Notes under the pieces: model-generated
What the model was told of the DNA's origin: nothing
Database searches by the model: none
What the model saw: the letters and a program-made list of their open reading frames with translations, nothing else
Shown: piece by piece, positions 1 through 5,751 of the stretch
Position numbering within the stretch: position 1 is the stretch's first letter
Layout of the letters: each line of letters opens with the position of its first letter
Origin: an uncultured Candidatus Saccharibacteria bacterium
GTDB taxonomy: Bacteria; Patescibacteriota; Saccharimonadia; Saccharimonadales; Saccharimonadaceae
Length of the DNA stretch: 8,829 bases
Assembly: GCA_937958235.1 (NCBI GenBank)
Contig: CALFGG010000010.1
Location: 1-8,829 of the forward strand
Direction: 5' to 3'
Made by a program: the position numbers and the translations under genes

Positions 1-1497
1 TCACCTTCGTCGACTAGATCGATTGGTTTATTTAAAAAGAAGACACCTAAAACATCAAAGAAAGACTATGATGAATTTCTTGAAAATTCAGTAGCACTTG
101 GAACCGATGAATTGTTTGGAAGAAGACGAGAAAAAGACTCTTTAGAGACAGAAAAAAATAACCATAAGAAAAAAGGTTTTTTTAGACGCCATTTAAAATT
201 AACGATAGTATTAATAATACTAATTGGAGGCGGAGTTGCAGCATATTTATATGGTGATCGTTTAGTCTCAAAATTAACTGGTGGAAAATCTGGTTTAGTT
301 GATCTCGTAAAAACTGTGGTATCTGAAAAAGTTACGCCATTAAAAATGGATGCAAAGGGTCGTACTAATATCGCGATTTTTGGAACATCAGGATATGATA
401 TGACAGGAGCTGAAGGGCACGCAGTACATGATGGGGCGCAATTAACAGACTCATTAATGATTATGTCTGTTGATCAAAATGCAAAAAATGCGGTAACAAT
501 GAGCTTGCCACGAGATCTAAAAGTAGGAAAAGAGGCTTGCTATACTGGCAAGATTAACGAAGTATTTGCTTGTGCTAGTAATAATGGAAAGAATGAAGAA
601 GCTGGGGCAACAGCAGTAATGAAAGAGCTATCGACAATTAGTGGAATGGAGATGCATTATTATGTACATGTGAACTGGGGGTCGTTGGTGCAAATTGTAA
701 ATGCTTTAGGTGGAATTACCGTAACAGTAGATGATGATATTAACGATTATTATTACACCGGGATTCGCATGAAGGCTGGAGTACCAACAGTGTTAGACGG
801 CGAAAAAGCACTAGGACTCGCAAGAGCTAGACATGGCTCAGTGGGTGGTGATTTCACGAGAGGTGAAAATCAACAAAAAGTATTAGTGGGAATCAAAAAT
901 AAGATCGCTGAAAAAGGTTTAGATATTCCAGCTATGATTAATCTTGTGAACGTACTAGGAGATAATCTAAGAACTAATGTGAATATTGATGAAATGAAGA
1001 CCGCAGCAAAGGTGTTTTCAAACTTTAATCCCGCCAACATCGCCTCTGCACCTTTAACTGGATTAAAAGATGGTGATTTAGTAAGAAATGCAAGCTTCCC
1101 TGTTGGTGGACTTGATATCTCCTTTGTAATTCCAAGCGCAGGGGCGCAAAATTATACAAAAATTCAACAATATCTTGATTCAAAGATTGCGGACTACAGT
1201 GATTCCCCTGCGACTTCAAGGATCTTAGTATTAAATGGAACAAATGAATCTGGAATCGCAGCCAATGAGAAGCTAGAGCTAGAAAAGGCCGGCTTTAGGG
1301 TGACTGGAACTGGTAATGCCCCAACAGGAGAATATACAGAAAAAGTTATAGTCTATAATCTCGGCAATAAGGAGCAGACTAAACAGAAACTAGAAACCTA
1401 TTACGGAACTACAATCAAGGCAGCTAACGAGTTACCTACCGGAATCGATAAAACTAATTACGACTTTGTAGTAATTGTCGGAAAAGTCGATAAATAA
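1..1497 (+). CDS. LytR-CpsA-Psr (LCP) family envelope glycopolymer transferase, 5' end outside the window
   Basis: LCP proteins attach wall glycopolymers to peptidoglycan or related acceptors from lipid-linked precursors, on the outer face of the membrane. The frame is open from base 1 and contains no in-frame ATG. A TTG at 112 could start it, but no good ribosome binding site precedes it, and the 37 codons before it read as a plausible Lys/Ser-rich cytoplasmic tail, so I treat the gene as 5'-partial. Counting from that TTG, a basic stretch is followed by one membrane helix at about 28-48. The LCP domain spans about 82-265 and includes TDS (D113), PRD (R134) and the ARARH...GDFTR region (R238, R240, D247, R250). 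The usual RQQ that follows is NQQ (N253). C143 and C154 could form a disulfide. A LytR_C domain occupies about 369-457. The natural substrate cannot be told from sequence. The gene converges on jag. Confidence 0.9.
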   Translation, partial: SPSSTRSIGLFKKKTPKTSKKDYDEFLENSVALGTDELFGRRREKDSLETEKNNHKKKGFFRRHLKLTIVLIILIGGGVAAYLYGDRLVSKLTGGKSGLVDLVKTVVSEKVTPLKMDAKGRTNIAIFGTSGYDMTGAEGHAVHDGAQLTDSLMIMSVDQNAKNAVTMSLPRDLKVGKEACYTGKINEVFACASNNGKNEEAGATAVMKELSTISGMEMHYYVHVNWGSLVQIVNALGGITVTVDDDINDYYYTGIRMKAGVPTVLDGEKALGLARARHGSVGGDFTRGENQQKVLVGIKNKIAEKGLDIPAMINLVNVLGDNLRTNVNIDEMKTAAKVFSNFNPANIASAPLTGLKDGDLVRNASFPVGGLDISFVIPSAGAQNYTKIQQYLDSKIADYSDSPATSRILVLNGTNESGIAANEKLELEKAGFRVTGTGNAPTGEYTEKVIVYNLGNKEQTKQKLETYYGTTIKAANELPTGIDKTNYDFVVIVGKVDK

Positions 1498-1513
1498 AGA
1501 ATAAGAAAAGGAT

Positions 1514-1542
1514 AAAAAATACCCGTTTACCGGGTATTTTTT
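1514..1542. terminator. Bidirectional rho-independent terminator between the LCP gene and jag
   Basis: A 12-bp perfect stem (1514-1525 with 1531-1542) has a TTTAC loop. Its GC core is ACCCG/CGGGT and it is flanked by an A-run on the left and a T-run on the right, so it gives a U-tract on either strand. It lies 16 bases after the LCP stop and 2 bases after the jag stop on the other strand, so it can end both convergent transcripts. Confidence 0.9.
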
Positions 1543-1544
1543 TA

Positions 1545-2006
1545 TTAGATTGACTTCTTTTCAATAACTAAGTGTCTTGCACGGCCTTCACCCTCAGAAT
1601 GGGTTGTAATATCAGAATAATCCTCGGCTAGCTTATGAACAATACGGCGATCTACAGCATTAAGCTCTAAGATCATCGATTCACCAGTTTCACGAACTTT
1701 TTGAATCCAGCCTTCAGCTTTTTGCTCAATACGTTCAGCACGTTGGCGCTTATAATCAGCGACATCCACGTTAACCCTAGTAACCTCTGAATTATGAGCG
1801 ACAAGAGCCATAGAAACAACATGCTGAAGAGCACGTAGATTATCTGCATTCTTGCCAATCAATAAAGAATTTAAACTAGTACTTGGTACACTAAGTTGGA
1901 TAACATCATCGTCGATAGTAGACCATACAGCCACATTAATACCGAAGAAAGATAAAAGATCTTCGAGATATTTTGTTGCAAAGCGAATCGATTCATCACG
2001 ATTCAT
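1545..2006 (-). CDS. jag: KhpB/Jag-type RNA-binding protein (KH + R3H), short form without Jag_N
   Basis: The product has 153 residues. KhpB/Jag proteins bind RNA in the cytoplasm and are usually encoded next to yidC, as here. A KH domain covers about residues 35-85, with the loop GKNA at 51-54 followed by DNLRALQHVV. The usual GxxG loop would end in Gly where this one has Ala. A linker helix rich in Arg, Glu and Lys (85-105) leads to an R3H domain (110-150) with the defining R120xxxH124 and the THSEGEG strand. The N-terminal Jag_N domain of Firmicutes Jag is absent. The frame stays open upstream to 2147, but that part overlaps yidC and looks like a shadow. The ATG at 2006 has a good Shine-Dalgarno sequence and starts a typical Jag core. 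The gene begins 16 bases after the yidC stop and is probably co-transcribed with it. Confidence 0.9.
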   Translation of the reverse strand: MNRDESIRFATKYLEDLLSFFGINVAVWSTIDDDVIQLSVPSTSLNSLLIGKNADNLRALQHVVSMALVAHNSEVTRVNVDVADYKRQRAERIEQKAEGWIQKVRETGESMILELNAVDRRIVHKLAEDYSDITTHSEGEGRARHLVIEKKSI

Positions 2007-2011
2007 AAAAA

Positions 2012-2016
2012 CTCCT
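2012..2016 (-). promoter_or_regulatory. Shine-Dalgarno site that fixes the jag start
   Basis: On the minus strand AGGAG sits 5 bases before the ATG at 2006, and a second AGGAG overlaps the yidC stop region just upstream. This supports the 2006 start over the longer open frame, and suggests translation of jag is coupled to the end of yidC. Confidence 0.75.
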
Positions 2017-2022
2017 ATTCTC

Positions 2023-3069
2023 CTAACCGTTATCTGGTTGGTTATCGGATTTTTCGTGTTTATTTTTTTGTGAAAATTCACGAGAAGAGTTTTTTGCGTC
2101 TTTGGCCGAAATACGAGTGATTCTAGTACCAGTCTTCTTATTCTCAATCACTTCTGCTTCTTTAATATCAGAGGTTTTCTTCTTTAATTCACGAAGGATT
2201 GCACGATCAGTGTTATTATCCATCTGATTATCTGCCTGATTAAAGACAATTTTCTGCTGAATAATAGCGATAATATTGGAAAGAAGATAGTACATAACGA
2301 GAGCACCCGGGAAGTTGATTGTAATCATCACCATCATAATAGGCATCATAAAATTCATTTGACTCGAAACCATATTATTCATGTCGGCTTGATTCATATC
2401 CTTACCAGCCTTAGCATCCTCAACCATCTTCTTCCAGGTGTTCTTCTGGCTCTTTTTAGGCATCTGCATTTTTGACATTAGATACTGAGTATAGGCAGAA
2501 CCAATGACAAAAAGGAGAATAATAACCGAGCTAAAGGATTGCACGCCAGCACGAGTTGAAAGATCGAGTTGACCTAGGAGTTGAGGTTTAAAATCATAGG
2601 TATTAGTTTCTGTATTTTCAAGATATGTTTTTTGTAGCTTAATAATCTCATCAATACGTGTCATTTCGGAAACAACAGGATAGGCACGCTTTTCAACATT
2701 ATCCTTTACGGTTGGGGTAACCATGATGCGAATAGCAAAGAAGATAGCGAAGAAGATAGGAAGCTGAATAAGGAGAGTCCAGATAGAAGTGAAGGGCTTG
2801 ACATTATTACGCTTGTAAAGATCCATCATTTGTAGAGATTCTAATTGCTTGTTGCCATTACAGCGCTTGCGAATCTCTGTGAGTTCAGGCTGAATCTTAC
2901 GCATTAACTTCATCTGAAGAAACTGTTTCTTAACAAGAGGCCAAGTGAGTAGCTTCACTAAGATAGTAAAGATAATCATAGCTACACCAAAATCACCGAT
3001 GTAGTTATAAATAACAAATAATATATTAATAATCGGATTTACAATTATAAAATCAATTAACTCAAACAT
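2023..3069 (-). CDS. yidC: YidC/Oxa1/Alb3 family membrane protein insertase
   Basis: The product is a 348-residue insertase that helps membrane proteins enter and fold in the cytoplasmic membrane, alone or with SecYEG. It has the single-membrane type layout, without the large periplasmic domain of E. coli YidC. Helix segments lie near 8-42 (an N-terminal hydrophobic stretch running into the first conserved helix), 95-117, 178-198 and 236-272. The cytoplasmic hairpin (about 45-92) contains PLVKKQF and the KIQPEL region, then the conserved LLIQLPIFFA. The C-terminal core carries FPGALVMYYLLSN and IIQQ. The conserved groove arginine (R366 in E. coli) is Lys, K39, in this protein. There is no N-terminal lipobox Cys. 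The tail (285-348) is highly charged, as in many YidC proteins that contact ribosomes. No Shine-Dalgarno site precedes the ATG, and a promoter abuts it. Confidence 0.95.
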   Translation of the reverse strand: MFELIDFIIVNPIINILFVIYNYIGDFGVAMIIFTILVKLLTWPLVKKQFLQMKLMRKIQPELTEIRKRCNGNKQLESLQMMDLYKRNNVKPFTSIWTLLIQLPIFFAIFFAIRIMVTPTVKDNVEKRAYPVVSEMTRIDEIIKLQKTYLENTETNTYDFKPQLLGQLDLSTRAGVQSFSSVIILLFVIGSAYTQYLMSKMQMPKKSQKNTWKKMVEDAKAGKDMNQADMNNMVSSQMNFMMPIMMVMITINFPGALVMYYLLSNIIAIIQQKIVFNQADNQMDNNTDRAILRELKKKTSDIKEAEVIENKKTGTRITRISAKDAKNSSREFSQKNKHEKSDNQPDNG

Positions 3070-3076
3070 TTGGTTA

Positions 3077-3105
3077 ATTATAACATATTAGAGGTGAGAT
3101 AATAA
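3077..3105 (-). promoter_or_regulatory. Extended -10 promoter of yidC, predicted leaderless
   Basis: On the minus strand the extended -10 TGTTATAAT has its TATAAT at 3082-3077, with a poor -35 TTATTA (3105-3100) 17 bases upstream. The last -10 base is 7 bases from the yidC ATG, which puts the transcription start within about one base of the start codon. No Shine-Dalgarno sequence is present in the 42-base rnpA-yidC gap. Confidence 0.65.
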
Positions 3106-3111
3106 GAACTT

Positions 3112-3450
3112 TTAGACAACACTAGCCTTAGCTAATAATTCCCTGATCTGTGCTCTTATTTTTTCAAAATCCATTTTCAAAAAATCTCTAGAATAAATTA
3201 CAAAAATACAATCTAACTTAATTGTAGGATCGAATTCTAGACGAATAGCCTCATAAAGACGACGACGAATACGATTGCGCCCAACAGCAGTCTTGAGGAC
3301 TTTTTTAGATACCACTACAGCATAACGCTGTCTTTGTTTTTTATTGGGAGCAAAAACAAGAGAGAGCTTTGGAGTTCTAATGGTTTTTCCCTTTTGATAA
3401 GTATATTTAACACCACCGCGGGAATGAAAACGATATTTGCTAGATAACAT
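3112..3450 (-). CDS. rnpA: Ribonuclease P protein component
   Basis: The product is the 112-residue basic protein subunit of RNase P, which assists the catalytic RNA in cutting the 5' leader from pre-tRNA. Its length is normal for the family (about 110-120). The family signature is clear: RNRIRRRLYEAIR at 58-70, preceded by VVVSKKV (45-51) in the central strand. The N-terminal YRFHSRG and YTYQKG segments match the usual substrate-cleft strand, and CIFVIYSRDF is the following core strand. The gene is followed by yidC as in most bacteria. It is not next to rpmH: an ABC transporter gene intervenes, ending 27 bases upstream. The ATG at 3450 lacks a Shine-Dalgarno site, and an extended -10 element lies 7 bases before it, so a leaderless mRNA is likely unless it is read from the upstream gene. 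Confidence 0.95.
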   Translation of the reverse strand: MLSSKYRFHSRGGVKYTYQKGKTIRTPKLSLVFAPNKKQRQRYAVVVSKKVLKTAVGRNRIRRRLYEAIRLEFDPTIKLDCIFVIYSRDFLKMDFEKIRAQIRELLAKASVV

Positions 3451-3457
3451 CTAGTTT

Positions 3458-3466
3458 ATTTTATCA
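3458..3466 (-). promoter_or_regulatory. Extended -10 promoter of rnpA, predicted leaderless
   Basis: TGATAAAAT on the minus strand (TAAAAT at 3463-3458) is an extended -10. Its distance to the rnpA ATG is 7 bases, identical to that seen for yidC. The hexamer 17 bases upstream, inside the end of the ABC transporter gene, does not resemble a -35, which is tolerable for an extended -10 promoter. Confidence 0.55.
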
Positions 3467-3477
3467 CAATAATTTTA

Positions 3478-5280
3478 TTATAGATCGAGAGCTGGTTCAT
3501 CATGAGCCAGAAAATCAGAGGAGCTATCCTCGACGATATGTTCAGTCTCATCATCAATACTAGGTTTAGTGAAAGTTGCATTACGTAAGGTACGATAAAG
3601 TGGACTTTTAGTAAATACTTCCTTATTTTTACCTTTTGCAACAACTTGTCCAGCATCTAATACTACAACTTTGTCGGCGATCTTCATAATTTCTGGTTTA
3701 TGAGTAATAATAATCACAGTATGATCCTCTTTAAGATCTTCTAAAATATTGATAATCTCTTTTGAGGTTTCTGGATCTACATTACTAGTTACTTCGTCAA
3801 ATAATAAAATTTCAGCTTTACTAAGAAGAGCTCTTGCGATTGCAAGTTTCTGTAATTCACCATCAGTAAAAAGCCCACGGTTTTCTTTTAAAACAGTGTT
3901 GAAATCACGTGGGAGAGAAAGGATTTTTTCATAGATTCCAACACGTTTACAGGCGTTAATTTGTTGTTTTTGACTACGATCAACAACACTTAAATTATCA
4001 CGGATACTCATCTTAAAAATAAGTGGTTTTTGAAAAACACCAGAGACATTAGTGGTGTAGACTTTTTTAGAGTAATGATAAATTGATTCCCCATCGATAA
4101 GAATATTACCAGACTTAATTGAATAGAGACGATAAAGTAGGTTAATAATGGTGGTCTTACCAGAACCTGGACGACCAACAATGGCGGTTATTTCATTTGG
4201 CTTGGCTTCAAAGGAAACATTTTTAAGAATTTCACGACCACTAATACTAAAAGATACATTATCAAAAAGAACATCACCATTAATATAGTCGTTGTTTAGA
4301 TCACCATAACTACCCTTAGTATAACTAGTGTAATTAAGAATAGACTTAATGCGTTGAAGGCGAATATTATAGGTACTGAGATTTAATAATTCTTCGAGAG
4401 TCTTATTGGTGTTTAAAACAACCATTTCATAATAACTAATTAAGAGAACGAGTTTATCAATTGTAATTTGATTTTTGAAAACCAAAACAGCAAGTAAAAC
4501 ATAGAGGATAATTTTACCAACCTGAATAACCATTGGAATCTTACAATAACGAGCAGTGAGATACAGATAGCGTTTATCGAACTGAGCATCAAAACTACTA
4601 CGATTTGAGGAGATTTTACGATTTAAGATGGGCATAAGATTAAGGGTTTTAATTTGCCTTAAATTATTAAGAATCTCATTTAATACATCGAGAAGACGAT
4701 CCTTGTACTTTCTTACCCCATCAAAATGCTTGGCGACAAATTTGGAATTTTTGGACATGAGAAAAATGTAAAATAGATCGATTAAGAGAGCGACGACAGC
4801 AATAGGTACATTATAGCTAGCAAAAATTAGAAAAATGATGAGAAGCTGAATAACACCGGTGAGCACAATAGCCGCCGAATTGATAGTTTGAATAAGATAC
4901 GAGATGTCTTCATTGAAGGTATCTGTAATGCGACCGCGAGAGATTTTCTCAGTTATCGAAATGTTATTGATGACGTGATCAAAAAGCTTTTGTTGGACTG
5001 TATTGTAATAATAATGAGAAAGGGTGACATAAATGTAATATTTCCAGGCAAGGAGAGTGTACTCAATAATATAAAAAAGCAGAAAGAGGATGACATAAAA
5101 CCAGATGGCGTGAAAATTGGAACCTTGCGTAATAACCGAAATAATACCGGCAGTAGCAATCGGCGGCAAGAGACTGACAAGATTATAAAGCATAAAGCTT
5201 AAAAAAAGCTCAAAAACCTCGAAACGTTTTTTGGGTGCAATCTCAAAAACGGACTGAATCGTTTCAAGAAAATGTTTCAT
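3478..5280 (-). CDS. ABC exporter half-transporter (fused membrane and nucleotide-binding domains), substrate unknown
   Basis: The 600-residue protein has the type I exporter layout. Membrane domain helices lie near 23-50, 58-80, 135-155, 157-176, 250-270 and 275-292. The ATPase domain starts near 336: Walker A GRPGSGKT (369-376), Q-loop VFQKP (Q417), Walker B ILLFDE (491-496, catalytic E496), D-loop SNVD and H-loop ITHK (H527). It presumably works as a dimer exporting a lipid, peptide or small molecule; nothing here shows which. Two oddities stand out. The signature LSGGQ reads FTDGE (471-475), and the aromatic A-loop residue is Ile (I346, in VSFSIS). The C-terminal 27 residues are acidic. 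The gene lies between rpmH and rnpA, after the rpmH terminator, with its own likely promoter, and could read through into rnpA because I see no terminator in the 27-base gap. Confidence 0.92.
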   Translation of the reverse strand: MKHFLETIQSVFEIAPKKRFEVFELFLSFMLYNLVSLLPPIATAGIISVITQGSNFHAIWFYVILFLLFYIIEYTLLAWKYYIYVTLSHYYYNTVQQKLFDHVINNISITEKISRGRITDTFNEDISYLIQTINSAAIVLTGVIQLLIIFLIFASYNVPIAVVALLIDLFYIFLMSKNSKFVAKHFDGVRKYKDRLLDVLNEILNNLRQIKTLNLMPILNRKISSNRSSFDAQFDKRYLYLTARYCKIPMVIQVGKIILYVLLAVLVFKNQITIDKLVLLISYYEMVVLNTNKTLEELLNLSTYNIRLQRIKSILNYTSYTKGSYGDLNNDYINGDVLFDNVSFSISGREILKNVSFEAKPNEITAIVGRPGSGKTTIINLLYRLYSIKSGNILIDGESIYHYSKKVYTTNVSGVFQKPLIFKMSIRDNLSVVDRSQKQQINACKRVGIYEKILSLPRDFNTVLKENRGLFTDGELQKLAIARALLSKAEILLFDEVTSNVDPETSKEIINILEDLKEDHTVIIITHKPEIMKIADKVVVLDAGQVVAKGKNKEVFTKSPLYRTLRNATFTKPSIDDETEHIVEDSSSDFLAHDEPALDL

Positions 5281-5289
5281 ATACTACTT

Positions 5290-5318
5290 ATTATATAGCA
5301 TAAACATTTTTGAGTGAA
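5290..5318 (-). promoter_or_regulatory. Promoter of the ABC transporter gene, nearly leaderless
   Basis: On the minus strand TTCACT (5318-5313) and TATAAT (5295-5290) are 17 bases apart. The predicted start is about 3 bases before the ATG at 5280, and no Shine-Dalgarno site lies between. The -35 touches the U-tract of the rpmH terminator, so the transporter gene appears transcriptionally separate from rpmH. Confidence 0.6.
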
Positions 5319-5348
5319 AAAAAGATACCGCATTTGCGGTATTCTTTT
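5317..5348 (-). terminator. Rho-independent terminator of rpmH
   Basis: ATACCGC (5325-5331) pairs with GCGGTAT (5336-5342) around a 4-base loop. On the minus strand the stem is followed by a run of seven T (5323-5317). It directly follows the rpmH stop and separates rpmH from the downstream ABC transporter gene. A weaker T-rich tail is present on the + strand. Confidence 0.88.
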
Positions 5349-5484
5349 AATAAGTTAAGCGAGCACGTCCTTTAATGCGACGGCGCTTTAAAACTTTTTG
5401 CCCATTTTTGGTAGCATTACGCTTCATGAAACCATGTTCCTGTTTGCGCTGACGCTTATGTGGCTGATATGTACGCTTTGGCAT
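5347..5484 (-). CDS. rpmH: 50S ribosomal protein L34
   Basis: This 45-residue, highly basic protein belongs to the large ribosomal subunit. I translated it by hand: it begins MPKRTYQPHKRQRK, continues HGFMKRNATKNGQKVL and ends KRRRIKGRARLTY before TAA. These are the L34 hallmarks: KRTxQP at the N terminus, HGF, the ATKNG loop and KGRARL near the C terminus. The length matches the usual 44-47 residues. The ATG has an AAGGA Shine-Dalgarno site 5 bases upstream, unlike the next three genes on this strand. The gene sits immediately left of the origin with a consensus-like promoter, as in many bacteria. A strong terminator follows at once, making it a single-gene transcript and not an rpmH-rnpA operon. 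Confidence 0.97.
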   Translation of the reverse strand: MPKRTYQPHKRQRKQEHGFMKRNATKNGQKVLKRRRIKGRARLTY

Positions 5485-5506
5485 ATTATTCCTTTTATTT
5501 CACATA

Positions 5507-5524
5507 GGATTATATTAATAATCC
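5507..5524 (-). promoter_or_regulatory. Inverted repeat in the rpmH 5' leader
   Basis: GGATTAT (5507-5513) and ATAATCC (5518-5524) form a perfect 7-bp inverted repeat with a 4-base loop. It can extend through CAT/ATG by 3 bp past one bulged A. It lies in the roughly 56-base leader between the predicted rpmH start (about 5540) and the ATG. It could be an RNA hairpin or a protein site; the function is unknown. Confidence 0.45.
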
Positions 5525-5546
5525 ATGTATTTGTAAACTGTGTTTA

Positions 5547-5575
5547 ATTATACCGTAGTTTTCCACTTTTTTCAA
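5547..5575 (-). promoter_or_regulatory. rpmH promoter with a DnaA box in its spacer
   Basis: On the minus strand TTGAAA (5575-5570), a 17-base spacer and a perfect TATAAT (5552-5547) form the best promoter in the window, with a start predicted near 5540. The DnaA-box-like TTTTCCACT (5559-5567) lies wholly within the spacer, so DnaA could affect rpmH transcription. Confidence 0.8.
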
Positions 5576-5687
5576 GAAGTTTTCCACATTAGATACCCTA
5601 TTAATTAAAAGTTGTGGATAAATCCACCCCTGTGAATTTTTTCTATATTAGATAATAAAAAATTAAAAAAATAAAACCTGTGGAAAA
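5559..5687. other. oriC: oriC, left part: DnaA-box cluster between rpmH and dnaA
   Basis: Matches to TTWTNCACA are TTTTCCACA at 5580-5588 (+), TTATCCACA at 5621-5613 (-, consensus box) and TTTTCCACA at 5687-5679 (-). TTTTCCACT at 5559-5567 (+) has one mismatch, and a weak 7/9 site lies at 5639-5631 (-). The consensus box is half of a dyad, GTGGAT-AA-ATCCAC (5614-5627). These sites flank the AT-rich tract at 5635-5676, and the gene orientations diverge here. All of this fits a bacterial origin of the dnaA-flanking type. Confidence 0.85.
5635..5676. other. Candidate DNA unwinding element
   Basis: Forty of 42 bases are A or T, the only exceptions being C5643 and G5651. This is the most AT-rich tract in the region. 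It lies between the weak box at 5631 and the perfect box at 5679, the usual arrangement for the site where DnaA first melts DNA. I could not recognise a clear DnaA-trio series. Confidence 0.6.
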
Positions 5688-5697
5688 GTATAAAATT

Positions 5698-5706
5698 TGT
5701 TATAAT
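5698..5706 (+). promoter_or_regulatory. dnaA promoter, extended -10
   Basis: TGTTATAAT is an extended -10 (TATAAT at 5701-5706), with a start predicted near 5713 and a leader of about 39 bases. The position of the -35, 17 bases upstream (5678-5683), reads CTGTGG and is overlapped by the perfect DnaA box at 5679-5687. This suggests DnaA represses its own gene by covering the -35 region. Confidence 0.7.
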
Positions 5707-5738
5707 AGAGGGTAATAAAGGTTATACGGTAAGAAGCT

Positions 5739-5743
5739 GGAGG
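5739..5743 (+). promoter_or_regulatory. Shine-Dalgarno site that fixes the dnaA start
   Basis: GGAGG is 8 bases before the GTG at 5752 but only 2 bases before the in-frame GTG at 5746. Normal spacing therefore favours 5752 as the start. Confidence 0.75.
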
Positions 5744-5751
5744 TAGTGGCT

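Noticed and set aside
1852..2073. 73-codon + strand frame ending in a hydrophobic stretch
   Set aside because: It is antisense to jag and the yidC end; the hydrophobic look arises from the complement of charged codons.
2007..2147. Upstream extension of the jag frame to an ATG at 2147
   Set aside because: It overlaps the 3' end of yidC in another frame, encodes unlike-Jag residues, and the ATG at 2006 has a well-placed Shine-Dalgarno site.
4888..5202. 104-codon open frame on the + strand within the ABC transporter gene
   Set aside because: It is antisense to the transmembrane domain of a clear gene, has no recognisable motif or ribosome binding site, and is best explained as a shadow.
5507..5524. 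Terminator in the rpmH-dnaA gap
   Set aside because: The stem is AT-rich and not followed by a T-run on either strand.
5746..5751. dnaA start at the GTG at 5746
   Set aside because: The GGAGG site would be only 2 bases away; the GTG at 5752 gives an 8-base spacing. The difference is two residues and not certain.
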